DNA of 64,000 bases, from contig JAHLWZ010000798.1 of the NCBI GenBank assembly GCA_020536535.1, positions 9,617 to 73,616 of the forward strand, written 5' to 3'. The stretch's first letter is position 1. Each line of letters starts with the position of its first letter. The notes under the pieces were generated by a model, which did no database searches, had not been told where the DNA came from, and saw only the letters and a program-made list of their open reading frames with translations. Shown here piece by piece: positions 1 through 12,047 of the stretch. The translations under genes and the position numbers were made by a program. This DNA comes from Pelomyxa schiedti (Eukaryota > Evosea > Pelobiontida > Pelomyxidae).

Positions 1-64
1 CTTTTCATTAGTGGACTGTATAGAAGCAGTAAAGAAGGGATACGGGAGATTATTTTGTCCCAAA

Positions 65-1585
65 ATGGCATCTTCCCTGGATGTCTCATCTGCACCAGAA
101 ATCAATGTGGCAACTGCAACGCCACCATCCCGCTCCTGCCTCACTTCCTCCGCGTTAGTACGCATTATGCCTGCTGCTACTATTTCTGTTGCAAAAGCTG
201 CACCAGATATAGCAATGGTTAACTTGCCTCTCGTGAATTATGATGACATTGTATTTGACCAGTCAGGTTCACCAATAGGTGAGGGTGGATTTGGTAAAGT
301 GATGAAAGGTGTATGGCATGGTTTGCCTGTGGCAATAAAAGAACCAAAGCTACAGGATTGGTCAAGGGTGACAGAATTCCTTTATGAGGCCAACATCATG
401 AAATCACTTCCCCCACACAGTAATATCGTGCAATTCTTTGGGGTTTGTGTCCATCCAAAGATTTTACTGGTGATGGAATTTATCTCCCCAAGCATCCCCC
501 TTACTATGTCAAATATCTTAAACAACAAAAAACTGTCCAAGCCGGATTTTGTATGCCTCCTCAGCACGTTGTGCAGTCTGAGCCCTACTTCTGTACCAGA
601 TGTATACTACCTTCCTGATTCCGGACAGGCACCTGGAGGTCGCAGAGTCTCGTTGTCCCTTTCACTTCCTCAAGAGGTTGAAAGAAGGAAGGCACTTGTT
701 ACCCGGGAAGAAGCCCTTCTCGACATGAAAAGACTTTGGCTTCGGGAAGCATTTCCCGAAAAACTTCAAATGAAGATACTTGCAGTACGTTTGCATTACG
801 GAGGTCCACTTCTGACCTTATCCAGGATGTAGCATTTGGTCTTGAGCATCTACACGGCCAGTCTCCGCCCTTGGTTCATCAAGACTTGCATGCCGGTATG
901 CTACCTTTCTCTTGGTAACTATTCCGCAACACTGTAACTTTCTTCAGGAAATGTGTTTATCTGTTCTCTTGATCCAGAGGGGTCTGGACCTTGGGCAAAG
1001 GTTCGTCAACACCTCTAACTCAATATTGAGCTAATTCTACTTGATAGATAGCAGATTTTGGCCTTTCTCAGTAATTTCTTTTGGTGCCAACCTTGAAGGA
1101 TTTACTTGTATGCAGGTACCTGTATGGAGGATGTGCAAAGACAAACACAGGGTGCCGCTATGACGTTTTTGCTCCCGAGGTGTTTATCCTCCCTTCCGCG
1201 CCCGATTTGTTGGAAGTAACATTTTGTATTCTTCCCGCAGGTACTTGCCGGAACCAAGTTCGACTCCTCAGCCGATGTATGGAGCTACGGAATGCTATGC
1301 AACCTCACAATAGACCCCTTCAGCTCACCCTTCTCACACCTTCTCGGAAACCCAACCTACAGCAAGTCCATCACCACCGAGGGAGTTACCCAAGTGACTC
1401 TGCTGGAAACGGCAGTCAAGACCGACCTCATCACCGGCAAAATCGGGCCGGACACTCCCCGCAGCAACGAGAACTGCAAATGGAGGTGCCCAACTTGGGC
1501 CGCTGAGATAATGCAGCTTACCTGGGCACACCAGCCGAATTCCAGGCCTGATGCAAGACTGCTGGCCAGCAAGATGAAGAAGTAA
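65..1585 (+). CDS. TKL-like protein kinase with HQD catalytic loop
   Basis: Multi-exon Ser/Thr or Tyr kinase-like gene. The first exon carries the Gly-rich loop GEGGFGKV, the ATP lysine in VAIKEP, a helix-C region (TEFLYEANIM) and the hinge LLVMEF. Later exons give HQDLHAGN as the catalytic loop (joined across an intron near 897-947), IADFG near 1050, APEV, and DVWSYGM in subdomain IX near 1275. The domain ends at the C-lobe motif PNSRPDARLL and a stop at 1583. The HRD arginine is Gln, so this is a non-RD kinase; Lys, Asp and DFG are present, so activity is possible. The sequence at 500-740 does not read as kinase and probably contains an intron or insert. The first ATG is at 65, but an upstream exon outside the window cannot be excluded. 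Confidence 0.75.
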
Positions 1586-1765
1586 GCAATCCCCACCTTC
1601 TCCACGTCGCACTTGAAAATTTTCTTACTCTATCACGCAGACTCTTGACTAGTGGTTCACTGTAAAAATCTTTGTGTAAAATACAAAATTTTTGTCGAAT
1701 ACAAACGCCGGCTGCACTTCAACTTGGGTTTGTTTTTTTCAATCAAAAAAGAAAAAAAACCGAAC

Positions 1766-3196
1766 ATGCAAGGTAGGAGCGGAACTGCGACAACGACGAC
1801 GACACCAGCGACAGTGACCACACGTAGTGCCAGTGAACGTGGGACAGTTGTTGATAAGTTTGGGGATGTGGTGGCGACGGGACCTGGGCAGCCGCTGACT
1901 GTGGCGCAGACGGCCGCGAGAGAGTCGAGGGAGTTTGGGTGCCGGTGGCTGAAAGACAACGTGGGCGCCAAGGGCGTGTTCTTTGACAAAGCTCCTGCTC
2001 ACGTTGAGGTTACTTTGCCGCTCAATTCTTTGGATATTTCGTTTCGTGGGGAGTTCGTTGATTTGCAGTGGTAATGGTGGATTAGTTCGTGCTGATACAA
2101 GGGGTGGTGAGAGTTACATCAAACATGATAGTTGCTTCTTATTTGGCAGCAGAGAATCTACAGGTTCGTTTTGGACTCTCACACAGGCCTTTCATTTAGC
2201 ACTCAGGATATGATTGTCATCAAGTACATGATAAACGAGTCCTCTAGGATGCTTAGGGTGTTTCAAGGCAAATCTACTCCTCGAGATTTATCCCAAATCA
2301 GTGAAGATGTTGGTTATCTTAGCACTCTGTTTAGTGTCATGTCCACACCAAATGTAAACATCGACACAGCTGCACCCTACATCATTTTACTTTGTACAAA
2401 AGCAGTCTTGAGTAAGTTTATCCCCCGACTTTTTTTGGACTAAAATTCTTTTCAAGGTATAGCAGAGGAGTACTTCTCTGACAAAGACAGACACTTTGTG
2501 ACCTGTATGAAGTATATAGAAGAAAAAGTGTCACTGTGCCTCAGATGTAAGTTTTTAAAATTGCTGCTATTCATCTCAATTCTGGAGCCCCCAATGAGCG
2601 ACGCTCATGCCTGGAAGTTCTTGGCAGAGCACAATTACTTCGGGGAAGACACTCAATATATAGTGGTACAGATGCCTCTGGCGAGGTGACTCTTGGCCAT
2701 GCCCGCATTTCACTTACTGATGCTATTAGATTACCGGCAGCCAGGGGGTAGTTCCTTTCTTCTTAATCTAAAAGTAAATTCTGTTGTAGATACAGTACTG
2801 CTATGTATGACTTAGCTCGTGCCTGTGCTCTACTTGGGGACGCAGACGAAGCTAAAATCTGGCTTGACAGAGCAAAAAATGTATACTTCCTGCACTTTTT
2901 CACGAGTCACTCTGTACTAGAGCAATGAATTACCAGCAGCTGGAATTATGCGGGCTGAACCAGACTTCAGCCCAATCAGGGATGCGCAGTGGTTTAGAGA
3001 TTTAGTTAAAGAAGCTCTGGCCGCTGAAACAGCAGGTGCAAATATGGGGCTTGAGTTACTATGCACAAGTAGATTTGGCGTTGGTAGAGGTTGTGGTACA
3101 GCAGTCGATTTGAAGTCAAGTATGATTGAGCATGGCTTTGAAGTTAGGAAGATCTATGATTTCCTCAAGTTTTCCCTTTGTATGCTCCCATGCTAA
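1766..3196 (+). CDS. TPR-like protein, function unknown
   Basis: The ATG at 1766 opens a Thr/Ser-rich N-terminus followed by a compact globular-looking exon to about 2070. Further exon pieces lie at about 2200-2440 (helical, hydrophobic), 2460-2540, 2590-2690, 2790-2880 and 2930-3196. The last pieces resemble a TPR: YDLARACALLGDADEAKIWL, then PDFSPIRDAQWFRDLV, which is the common pattern of a TPR helix pair followed by a 'D-P-D-F-x-x-I-R-x-x-x-x-F' turn. The gene is probably a single unit ending before the OTU gene at 3271, but exon joins were not all resolved and the exact stop is uncertain. No catalytic motif was recognised. Confidence 0.45.
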
Positions 3197-3270
3197 TAAT
3201 TAAGTAAATTAGTATCTACACGAAAAGGTAGTAATTCCAATCAACTTCACAACCACATACCAGTGCAGAC

Positions 3271-3913
3271 ATGGGAAAACCTTCAGGCCCCGATGTTGGT
3301 CCTGATGACTATGAGAAAACAATTGCTGCAAAAGAGAGGCTTAAAGAAAGGATGATGTTGTTTGGTGTCAGGGAGAAGCGAGTTATACCTGGTGATGGGA
3401 ATTGCCAATTTTATGCTTTGTGCGACCAACTTTATGACGATATAAATAGAGTAATACCCCTTGAATTAATCCTACTTGCCATCTGACTTGTTTGTAGGCT
3501 GCTGAACTTAGAGAAGAAACTGTTAATTGGCTACTGCAGCATCGTGACTGGGACACGGGCAATGGTGCTCTATTACGAGACTTTGTGCACAATCAAACAT
3601 GGGAAGAATACTGCGCCACAATGAAGAAAAACGGTTTCTTTTTTTCCATCCTCCTTTTATCTCTCAAAGAATTAAGGAATTTGGGGAGACAATTTGACAC
3701 TTGTGGCTGTTTCTGAAATGAAAGGAGTTTCCATAACAATACTCTCCAGTGTTTCCGGGGACAACTTCTTCACAGGTAAGCCAAGTCACCCATCACCCAC
3801 TATCCACTCACAATCCTCAAAAAGAAATCGTTCCCCACAACCCCCAGTCCGAAAAAGTATGCCTCTTGTCACACTTTGCTGAGTTCCACTATGGCTCTCT
3901 GGAAAGAGCCTAA
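3271..3913 (+). CDS. OTU-family cysteine protease (deubiquitinase)
   Basis: The ATG at 3271 starts a protein whose first exon contains the OTU catalytic block VIPGDGNCQFYALCDQL: Asp, Gly, Asn and the nucleophile Cys. After an intron near 3450-3498 comes AAELREETVNWLLQHRDW, then the conserved IWGDNLTLVAVSEMKGVSI strand block. The last exon, reached after the acceptor AG at about 3856, reads LLSHFAEFHYGSL; its His is the catalytic base of the family, and the stop is at 3911. Order, spacing and about 150-residue size match plant and protist OTU domains. The expected role is cleavage of ubiquitin chains; linkage preference cannot be told. A second OTU gene lies at 32893. Confidence 0.85.
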
Positions 3914-3960
3914 AAAAAAAGCCAAAAGATTTTTTTGTTTTCAAAAACCAAAACAAAACA

Positions 3961-4829
3961 ATGTTCATGGACGTTGAGCCACAGGTGTGATGGAACCGGT
4001 TTTTATTTTTATATTTTTAATGGTGACAGCTATTGTGTGGTTATACAACAGACAAACCCAAACACGAGGTACCGAAGTGCACTGGATTTTCTGGACCTTG
4101 TGAAGTCTAGAGTGAACCGTGAGGCTTACGATGAGTTCCTTGATGTGATGAAGCAATTCAAAAACGCCGAGTTGAGTGAGGGGACTTAATATTCTTTGGG
4201 TGTGGGTGCTGCATTTTTGTGTTCATGGGCATAACACGAAAAACGCTTGTTGATTTTAATTTCATGACAGGTTGACAACAGAACAAGTTGTGGGTACAGT
4301 GCACACAATGTTTGAGGGGTATCCAGAGTTAATAGAAGGATTCAATATATTTCTACCTGAGAATTACGTGCACGTTCAACGTGGACCTGGTGAGAGCAAT
4401 ATGCGCGCGGCTGAGAGTACGCCAACAAGGGCACGTGGAAAAGACCCATACTTTGACACTGCTGTTCAATTTGTGAAAACCATCAAGGTAGTTGCATTCT
4501 CTTTTTAAATCCACAATAGCCTACCTTCATTCTGCACATAAGCTCTAAACATAAACGGCACTTTTCATAATAAACCCTCCGTTGAGGGTATACATAGCGC
4601 CAACATTTGCTTGCACTTCTCAATATTATTCACCTTTTTGCCCTGATAGGCACGATGTGCTGATGAGCCGGAAATTTACCGCTCATTCTTGAATATTCTT
4701 CATGAGTACAAGTCTAATTCGCGTAGCATTGCACAGACAACTACTGAAGTGGAAGCTCTGTTCTGCCCTAAATATCCTGACCTCTTTGAAAAATTCACTG
4801 AATTTTTACCAACATGGGCAAACAACTGA
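3961..4829 (+). CDS. Small Sin3-type protein with two PAH repeats
   Basis: The ATG at 3961 is followed by a phase-2 intron (about 3987-4029) joining a short leader to YCVVIQQTNPNTRYRSALDF. The first paired amphipathic helix repeat has YRSALDFLDLVKSRV, YDEFLDVMKQF and, across an intron at about 4167-4271, MFEGYPELIEGFNIFLP. A second repeat follows: FDTAVQFVKTIKARC, YRSFLNILHEYK and LFCPKYPDLFEKFTEFLP, ending at TGA 4827. PAH repeats bind helical peptides of transcription factors in Sin3 corepressors. Sin3 proteins are usually over 1000 residues, with a HDAC-interaction domain; here nothing follows the second PAH, so this looks like a PAH-only adaptor of roughly 190-200 residues. Confidence 0.8.
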
Positions 4830-5008
4830 GAGGCTTCCCAATAGCCTAAAGACAGGGAACAACCACTTGATGTCCCGGAAGAAAACAAAGAACATGATGG
4901 TTCTTTCGGCTTTATTTTTCTTTTTTTTTTTTGTTTAAAAGAAAATACTTCGTTTTTCTTTCGCGAATTGATTTTCCCGTTTCACGGGCATTTTGATTGT
5001 TGTTGGGG

Positions 5009-6441
5009 ATGCACCTATTATCGCGTTTGGTGAAGAAGAGGTACCTTTTTATTTGTTGTTGACAGTTTGTTTGTGAGTGTTGTTGATTTCAAAACAAATT
5101 CCAAATAAATAACTAACTGTTTTGTCTGCTCCTCTGTGTTTGGGTGATATAGGCAGGTGAATCATGTACGTGTTAAATTGGACACTGTGAGTGACACTTT
5201 GCCAAAATTTATCCGTGCTGCCAAAGCATTCGTCTCTGTTGGTGGTATTTTTTTTCCCCCATTTTTTCTATTCCTTTTGAAAACAAAATTTTTATTTTTT
5301 TTTATTTTCTACTTTTATCGTTTCAGGAGTGACGAGGGAGGGAATTTTCAGACTGAGTGTATCACCTGCTGACACAAAAGCTCTCAAGCTTCTATGTGAC
5401 ACAGGTACTGTTTACCATAAACTACAATAAACACAATTGGCCACCCAATACTTACATTCATTTCTTTGGAGAAAGTCCTCCTGATTTCTCTGTGATCAAT
5501 CCCCATGACATTGCGGCATTGATCAAGTTTTACCTCCGAGAAATGAGTGAACCACTAATTCCTTTTCCTATCATCGAAGCAATATCAAATGCCACCAGCA
5601 TATGTGAGACTCTTGAAATGGTTTATTTGGACTCATCATTTGTTTTTGTTTTCAGCCAACGATGAATTGCGGTCCCTTCTAATGCAACTACCCCTTCCAA
5701 ATGTCGAACTCTTTATTTTTCTCCTTGGGTTTTTGATTTTGGTCTCTACCAAGGAAGAACAAAATAAGATGAGCCCAGAAAATTTGTGTGTGCTTCTGCT
5801 TTTTTTCCAAGGCTAACTTGCTTCTATTTCTCCTTCCTAAGAGCTATTATTTTCTCACAGAACATTTCACAACCCCCCGAGATGACACCACAAGTTTTGG
5901 CAACCCAGTCGAAGTTTCGACCAGTTTTTGAATCATTCATTGTAAATGGAAGAGTCATCTTCCCAGAGGTGATATCGAATTAGACTCCACTACAGTTCAC
6001 ACAAAATTAGGTCCTTGAGATCATCAAAGATTTGGATATACTATTGAAAAATGCTTCAACAGAAGCCCCGCCAACAAACACTTTGACAACAACGCCAACT
6101 TCAACATTACCTCCATCCACAAGTTCCACAATCTCTGTAGCAGTCTCCCCATCACCATCGCCTTCACCTGACAATCTCATACCCCCACCACAGCCACCAC
6201 AACTTCCTTCAGTTCCATCTGGTTTCATGTCCATAATTATTCACAAGTCGGATTTGGTTGCAAGCCAAGATTTGCCCCATAATTCGCTAATTCAAATATC
6301 TATTCTTGGTAGCCCTACTGCTTACATTTCATATCTTAACACTCTGCAGATTCTCATGACTGGCGAGCTCTTTATGTTCGTCCAGATGAGAGTGAGGCTG
6401 TTAGAACCCTTAGTTGCCAAAAACTTGTTCAAGGTTTGCAC
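5009..6441 (+). CDS. RhoGAP-domain protein (N-terminal part of a larger gene?)
   Basis: The ATG at 5009 begins a short exon (MHLLSRLVKKR) joined across an intron to QVNHVRVKLDTVSDTLPKFI. The RhoGAP domain follows in several exons: TREGIFRLSVSP with the catalytic arginine of the G-x-F-R motif, INPHDIAALIKFYLREMSEP with the conserved K and R-E-x-P-E-like helix, LPLPNVELFIFLLGFL, and NKMSPENLCVLL. It then reads VLEIIKDLDILLKN into a Pro/Thr/Ser linker (6055-6225). The linker frame continues without a stop to about 6316, and an exon at 6351-6434 (SHDWRALYVRPDESEAVRTL) joins in frame. RhoGAPs stimulate GTP hydrolysis by Rho/Rac proteins. No stop separates this from the WD40 region downstream, so a single fused gene is possible. 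Confidence 0.75.
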
Positions 6442-6580
6442 TGCATAGCGTTTTGGTACTACACCACCCAAAGTTCTTTGAAGCAGTAATCAAAACCTCA
6501 ATAGGGAAGAGCAGATAGTTGTCCCTCTGAATTTCGAAACAATAACTTCGGGCTCAACAGTAATATTTTTTGAATTACAG

Positions 6581-9467
6581 GAGCAAAGTGGCAAGTAACA
6601 TACCACTTTTCATCGTGCCCCATATTCAATGCACAGCACGCTTGTTTCTTGGATTCATTTCCACTTCTAGGGACCAAAAACCAGCCAGTATTGCATGGGG
6701 GTACATTGTACCATCAGAAACAGTAAAAGAAATTACAGCTGGCAGACAAGTATCATGCCGATTCAGAAAGATCTCTAACATTTCCCAAGATAAGATTGCA
6801 GATGTACCACTACTTTTGTACACCTGACACAGAGGCGTCTGATGTACTTGTGTCCTGGCAGCATCGAGAACTTACTCAAGTAGGTTTCTCTATCAAAAAT
6901 CTTGCAGTTAATAGCTTTAGATGGAATATCCTGTTGCTATATATGTAACAGTGCAAAAACTAAATAGCAGCAACCACAAAGACTCTCAAAGCAGGTTTTG
7001 ATTTTCCTTTTCTTTTGGAGTGGTGGAACTCAGCCTAATACAGGGATGCAACTACACCTGATTGCAACAAAATGGCACCTGAGAGTAAGTGCCATATCCC
7101 AAATAGTCTTTCGACATGTACCCAAACCACAAACTGGTACTGAAAACTGAAATAACTTGCCTCTAACTCATTCAAGTGGTGCTACACTTGTCAAATTTTC
7201 TCCCAATGGTGAATATCTAGCCGCAGTATGTGCAACTTGTGATCAGCACCTAAGTTATACAATTTTGGTGTACAACACAAGTGTTTGGAAAGTAGTTCAG
7301 TCTTTTGTAGGTATTTTTTATTTCATTGTATTTGTCAGGTTTATCCCTACAATTCTAAACAATATAAGGGCACAGTAATGTTACACATGACATTTCTTGG
7401 TCCCCAGATAGTAAGTTAATTTTAACAGCCTCCTCAGATAGAACTGCGAAGGTGCAAATTTATTCTCCCTATCTCCTTCTTATTCTACTTAGGTTTGGTC
7501 TCTCGACCTGCAATCCTTTCAATCAGAAATCACACACTCTCCTGAAGCCGTATCTCTGTCAACTCTCAGTCACTACTCTTGTGTTTTCTGTGCAAGATTC
7601 AAGGGATCCAAGTGTGACACATTTTACTTCGTGACGTACCTACCTTTCCCAATATAGACTGATTTTCACTGGGGGATGTGATGCCTTTATTCATATTTGG
7701 AGATATCCAGAATCGTATGAATTACTCTCTGTGCCTGCACACTCTTCATCGATCCATTCTATGTGCTTCTTCAAGGCAGATTCTCCAACTTTCAGTCATT
7801 GCTTACCCCTCATCAGAGTGGCAATTGTTTAGCAACCGGAGATTCTAAGGGCTATTTAAAATTGTGGCTTGTCTCGTGTGATGGGACAACTCTTTCTTGT
7901 AGTAAAGTCATACATAGCCATGCCCCCCTCACAATTTCTCACATCGAAGTAACTCAAACACAATCCATGGGTTCCTCGTTTTCAGCATCCTCTGCAACTT
8001 CACGAAATCCTTCTCAGCCCAATAGCTCCCAGCAACCAGGAGAAATGCTGCTGATTCAGACACATGGCCCTGGCAGTGCCATGATGATAATTGAAGTTTC
8101 CTCACTTGTGATTACACACATGTTTGTGAGAGTTGGTGACTGGATGTGGCCATTGCGTGGGTGCTGGAGTCCAAATAACCAATGGATTGGGGCTAGCTCT
8201 GAAGATGGCAACATGTACGATTTTTGTTACCCTTATTGACACTAATACGTATGGCAGCAACATTTGGGGCGTTGATGGTGCTCTCAGGCATTCTCTTCGG
8301 GGTCCAACAGGAGCACCATCTCCTCCAGCAGAACCAAACTCACCAACTTTACCTCCTACATCCTCTACTCCTCCAGCTACAACCCTCCAATCACTAGTTC
8401 AAAACGCAGCCAACGCCATCACCCAGCCCACTATCTCGTGTACAACTACATCTTCAAGTAGTAGTACATGTACTACCGCCACCAGTAACCCTAGCCAAAC
8501 ATCGCTTTGTACTGGTTGGCACCTTGCCCCTTGTATCAGTATGACTTGGAGCCCATGTTCTGATTGTCTTGTTGTATGTCCCTCTCCAAGCGTATCTACT
8601 ACATTACTGGTATTCACTTGGACACCGGACATCTCTTCACCAGAGGCAATAGCTTATCTCTCTTCACATATAGAAGTCTCTTAATACAATACAGATTTCT
8701 TACCAATGTACCAGTGGAGAAAGACGGCATGTATGTACTGAACAAAATTTACTGTAATATGACCTTCCAATAGATTGACCTTTTAATGTCATCTGTATTC
8801 TCTTGCTGGTCGTCACCACTACCATGCAGTTGTACAGATAAAGCTGTAAAATCACAGTATTTTCTCTTTCCCTCGGGATTTTGCCTATGATAAATAACAA
8901 TACCTTCTCAGAACCTGTTCCAGCCGAAACACACTAGCAACAACACCAATCAATCCTTCACCACAACCAACTGGACCTATGACAAGTCCTGCCAGGCATC
9001 ATACCCTATTGTAAACAACACCTAACAACAAAATTAGCCGCCGGGAAACCACAAGCTGGATGAGAGTCGGAAAATCCCGCTCAGTGGCCTACTTCTCAGA
9101 CCCCCTCAGCCGGCCCCTTGTGCCCCTCTGGCAAGGCAAGCCCCAGACCCTTGCCTCAGGCCGAGGCTCCACTGCTACATCAACAACACCCCCTTCTTCA
9201 CAACCCACTTCCGCAACCACTTCCACTTCCACTTCCGCTTCGGCTTCCTCTTCCGGATCAGCTACATCATCCTCCTGTGACTCTGTTGTACATCCCACAT
9301 CTCCCTTCTCTACAAATTCCACTACCCCACAATCACAAGCATCTCCTTCTTCTACTTCTACTAGTGCTTCTGGTTCAAGTGTAATTCCTCCACCTCCACC
9401 ACCGCCTCCACCCCCACCTCCTCAATCCAAAGGTAGCAGTGCTGCACCACGTAAAAAAAGATTCTAG
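6581..9467 (+). CDS. WD40-repeat protein with poly-Pro tail
   Basis: Exons from about 6581 onward give, in order: GAKWQVTYHFSSCPIFNAQH (possible beta-rich domain), then WD40-type blades. These are ATLVKFSPNGEYLAAVCAT at 7180, DSKLILTASSDRTAKVWSLD at 7410-7510, RLIFTGGCDAFIHIWRYP at 7660-7710, GNCLATGDSKGYLKLWLVS at 7820, LRGCWSPNNQWIGASSEDGN at 8155 and ISMTWSPCSDCLVVCPSP at 8540. The last exon (about 9060-9467) is Ser/Thr-rich with about 11 consecutive prolines and ends in a basic RKKRF. A seven-blade propeller is likely. No specific family was secured; the GCWSP blade recalls several nucleoporin and cilia WD proteins, but only weakly. The 5' boundary with the RhoGAP is open. Confidence 0.6.
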
Positions 9468-9553
9468 AATTGTGTGTTGTATTTTAAATAGAACTCCAAG
9501 AGTTGTTTAAAAAATCATAGTTTTGGCTGTTTCTTTTCTGTTCCTTTATGTTC

Positions 9554-11861
9554 TTAGGAGAGGTTCAGGCAGTGGAACTTTAGCTTCTCCCATAGTTGTT
9601 GTTCTTCCTCATGTGTTGGTGTGGACTGCTTGTTTTTGATTTTCGCTAGTTGGTGACGGGTGAGACATGCCTCGCGGAAATGCCTCAATGAACCCGGGGC
9701 AACAGATAGCTCTGACATATCATCATTATGGGGAATAACAGTGTCCTTGACTTGGGTGTACATCCATTCCTTAGATTTCTATAAGAAACGGGTGGTTTGT
9801 AGGTAAAAAGTTTTTCTTACAGTGAGTTCTACTGCCTCCAAGAAGTTCATTGTGGGTGTTTCCCAGGCATGGAGACATCCTGTGAGGTTGTGTTTGTGTC
9901 TAAAATCCATCGAAAATGCAAGAGAGAGGGGAACAAGGCCGAATGTGAAAATCTGTCCACGTATTGTAAAGACATCAAGAAATTGGTACCAAATTACCTT
10001 GAAGAAACAGACTCCAGGACCTTCAGTGTAATAGTTATTAATCATATCAACTGTCTCTCTAACGGTTTCTCTTGTTTCACCCGGAAAACCACCTACTTGT
10101 TATTACCAAAGATTTTAAAATTAAGGCTGTATTACAAATGAAGAAACTCCTGTTGAAAATATGAGTTGTAAATAACTAAACAACGAGAACCCACAGAGTG
10201 TTTATTCCCTTCATTGAGAGTAGTCGTAGACTATGTAATGTCTGCTCAGGGTGAGGTGGTTTTCCCATTGCTCTAAGAATATCTCTATTCCCACTTTCAA
10301 CGCCAGCCCAAATTTCAATGCATCCAGACAATCTCATCCATTCAGCAAGTTCTTCATCTACAATCCACACCCTTTGGTACGCCTCGAAGGAAGGGTAATC
10401 AAAAACGGTGGGAAGGGATTGCATACTGTCCAACTAATATTCATGTTTGATTCAACAAGAGCTTTACACAGTTGAACTGCTTGCTGTTTGTTCTGAAACA
10501 AGTTATCATTTGTGAAAGCGACGTAACGCCTGCCATTTACAACTGGTATATGAGAAACTTTTTCCAAAATTTCTTCTATACTGTGATATATTGGGCTTTG
10601 GAAAAATTCCTCATAAAACATACCTGTCCACTTTGGAGGTCGGAATTACATTTCTGAATTCACCTGAATGGCTCAAATTACATGTATATAGAGTGAATGG
10701 TAACCTTACAAAATGCGCAGTTGAGGTTGCATCCATGCCCAGCATAAACAGGAAGGCAGACTGGTGGTCTATTTTGATACTCTGCCCATTCCACAAAGGG
10801 GCTTGCTATTGGTTCCTGAGCTAGTCAGAGGATACTAAAGTAGTTGGGTTGGATGTTACATCAAGAATTTGATTAATGACAAGCCCTCTATCGGATGGGT
10901 ATGCAACTGAGCCCATCGAATGCCAATCGGTATGATTTTTAAGGCTCTTTTAAAGGAATTAGAATAACAGGCAGCAAAGAAGGAAAGACCTGAAGTAGGG
11001 TGAGAAGGGCACGAGTGCCCCCAGGATTAATGATGAGGGCATCTGCCAAGCAGTGGGCTTGTGGATTGAAAAAGGGTGAGTAAACACGGCCCTCTCCTTC
11101 GCTACACATAGAGATTAGCAAACGCACAACCTCGTCAGAGTATTCACTGTTAATGTTTGTTAGGATTGACAGGGAAAGGGTAAAATAAGATGACGAACCC
11201 AGCATCTACTGCAAGTTTAATCTTATAACTCTTCCAGACAAAAATTCCCCCCATGATAATAAAAGCAGAAGGACAAGTTTTTCGTACCTGTCTGTATGGA
11301 AGAGGTTGATGGTACTTGGACAATTACACATAATTCATACAAAGGAATGCTTACAACATTATTTCGTTGACCTGTACACAAGAAAAGTAAAATGATGTTG
11401 ATATAACCACAACATTATCCCTGCCAGTCAGAAGTTCTTGCTCTAACTGCACAAATGCTTAACTTGCTTAAGCAAGGGGGAGATAAAGCTTTGGGTACCT
11501 GTACTTGATCGTGTGGTAGATAGTTTTCAATAAGCACAACATCATAACCCTCTTGGGAAATGATCTTGTTCAAATAGGGACCAGCCAATGTTACAGGAAC
11601 AGAAGGAACCCCCTTTGACATCTCTATTAATGTTCACCCTTGTATTTTACAGCCAATTACATATTTAGGACAACATCTAGGGAAAAACAAAAAAAAGGAA
11701 AGACCAACCAAATGTGGCAAGGAGTCAGCGCAACAAGAGAAATAAGCCCTGAGGAATTGCAACGATGCTATTTCACCCTCCACGGTCAGCAACCTCCTGT
11801 AATGCATGTACCCCCTCATGTGACAAGGGTCACTCATTCCACCAACCACAATCACCTTCAT
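9554..11861 (-). CDS. B12-binding-type radical SAM enzyme
   Basis: Minus-strand gene read from about 11861 down to the TAA at 9554. The start exon MKVIVVGGMSDPCHMRGYMH at 11861 is inferred; an alternative ATG is at 11621. The next exon has LAGPYLNKIISQEGYDVVLI, and others NVVVISTSFYFS and PSAFIIMGGIFV, matching a cobalamin-binding Rossmann domain. The radical SAM signature is YAGHGCNLNCAFC at about 10690, i.e. Cys-x3-Cys-x2-Cys, followed by ILEKVSHIPVVNGRRYVAFT, then EIWAGVESGNRDILRAMGKP (the GVESG strand) and GFPGETRETV. This domain order is that of bacterial B12-binding radical SAM enzymes (methylations, ring formations, others); the substrate is unknown. At least five introns interrupt it, so it is not bacterial contamination. 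Confidence 0.8.
11640..11740 (-). other. Putative intron 1 of the radical SAM gene
   Basis: The stretch between the exon beginning at 11861 and the next exon at about 11629 holds no domain and ends in an acceptor-like TTAATAG just before AGATGTCAAAGG on the minus strand. Its T-rich or A-rich run (11689-11699 region) is like other introns in the window. The donor was not fixed. Confidence 0.35.
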
Positions 11862-12047
11862 TTCTTCCCCTTTGTTCCCTTCTCGTCGGCTATTATGGGT
11901 GCTTGTCCTACTGGGTACCGCTTTCACGCCTGGGCTGCGAAAATGTCGGTTGGGGTGTGATCAAGAAACGCTTTGTGTTTTCCTTTTTTTTTTTTCTTTT
12001 TTGAACTCAAAAAGAATGATATGGAGGTGTTTCACTGGGTGGAGGAA

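Noticed and set aside
7980..8020. Possible CRISPR-like or phage features anywhere in the window
   Set aside because: No spaced direct repeats and no prokaryotic gene organisation; the genome is nuclear eukaryotic.
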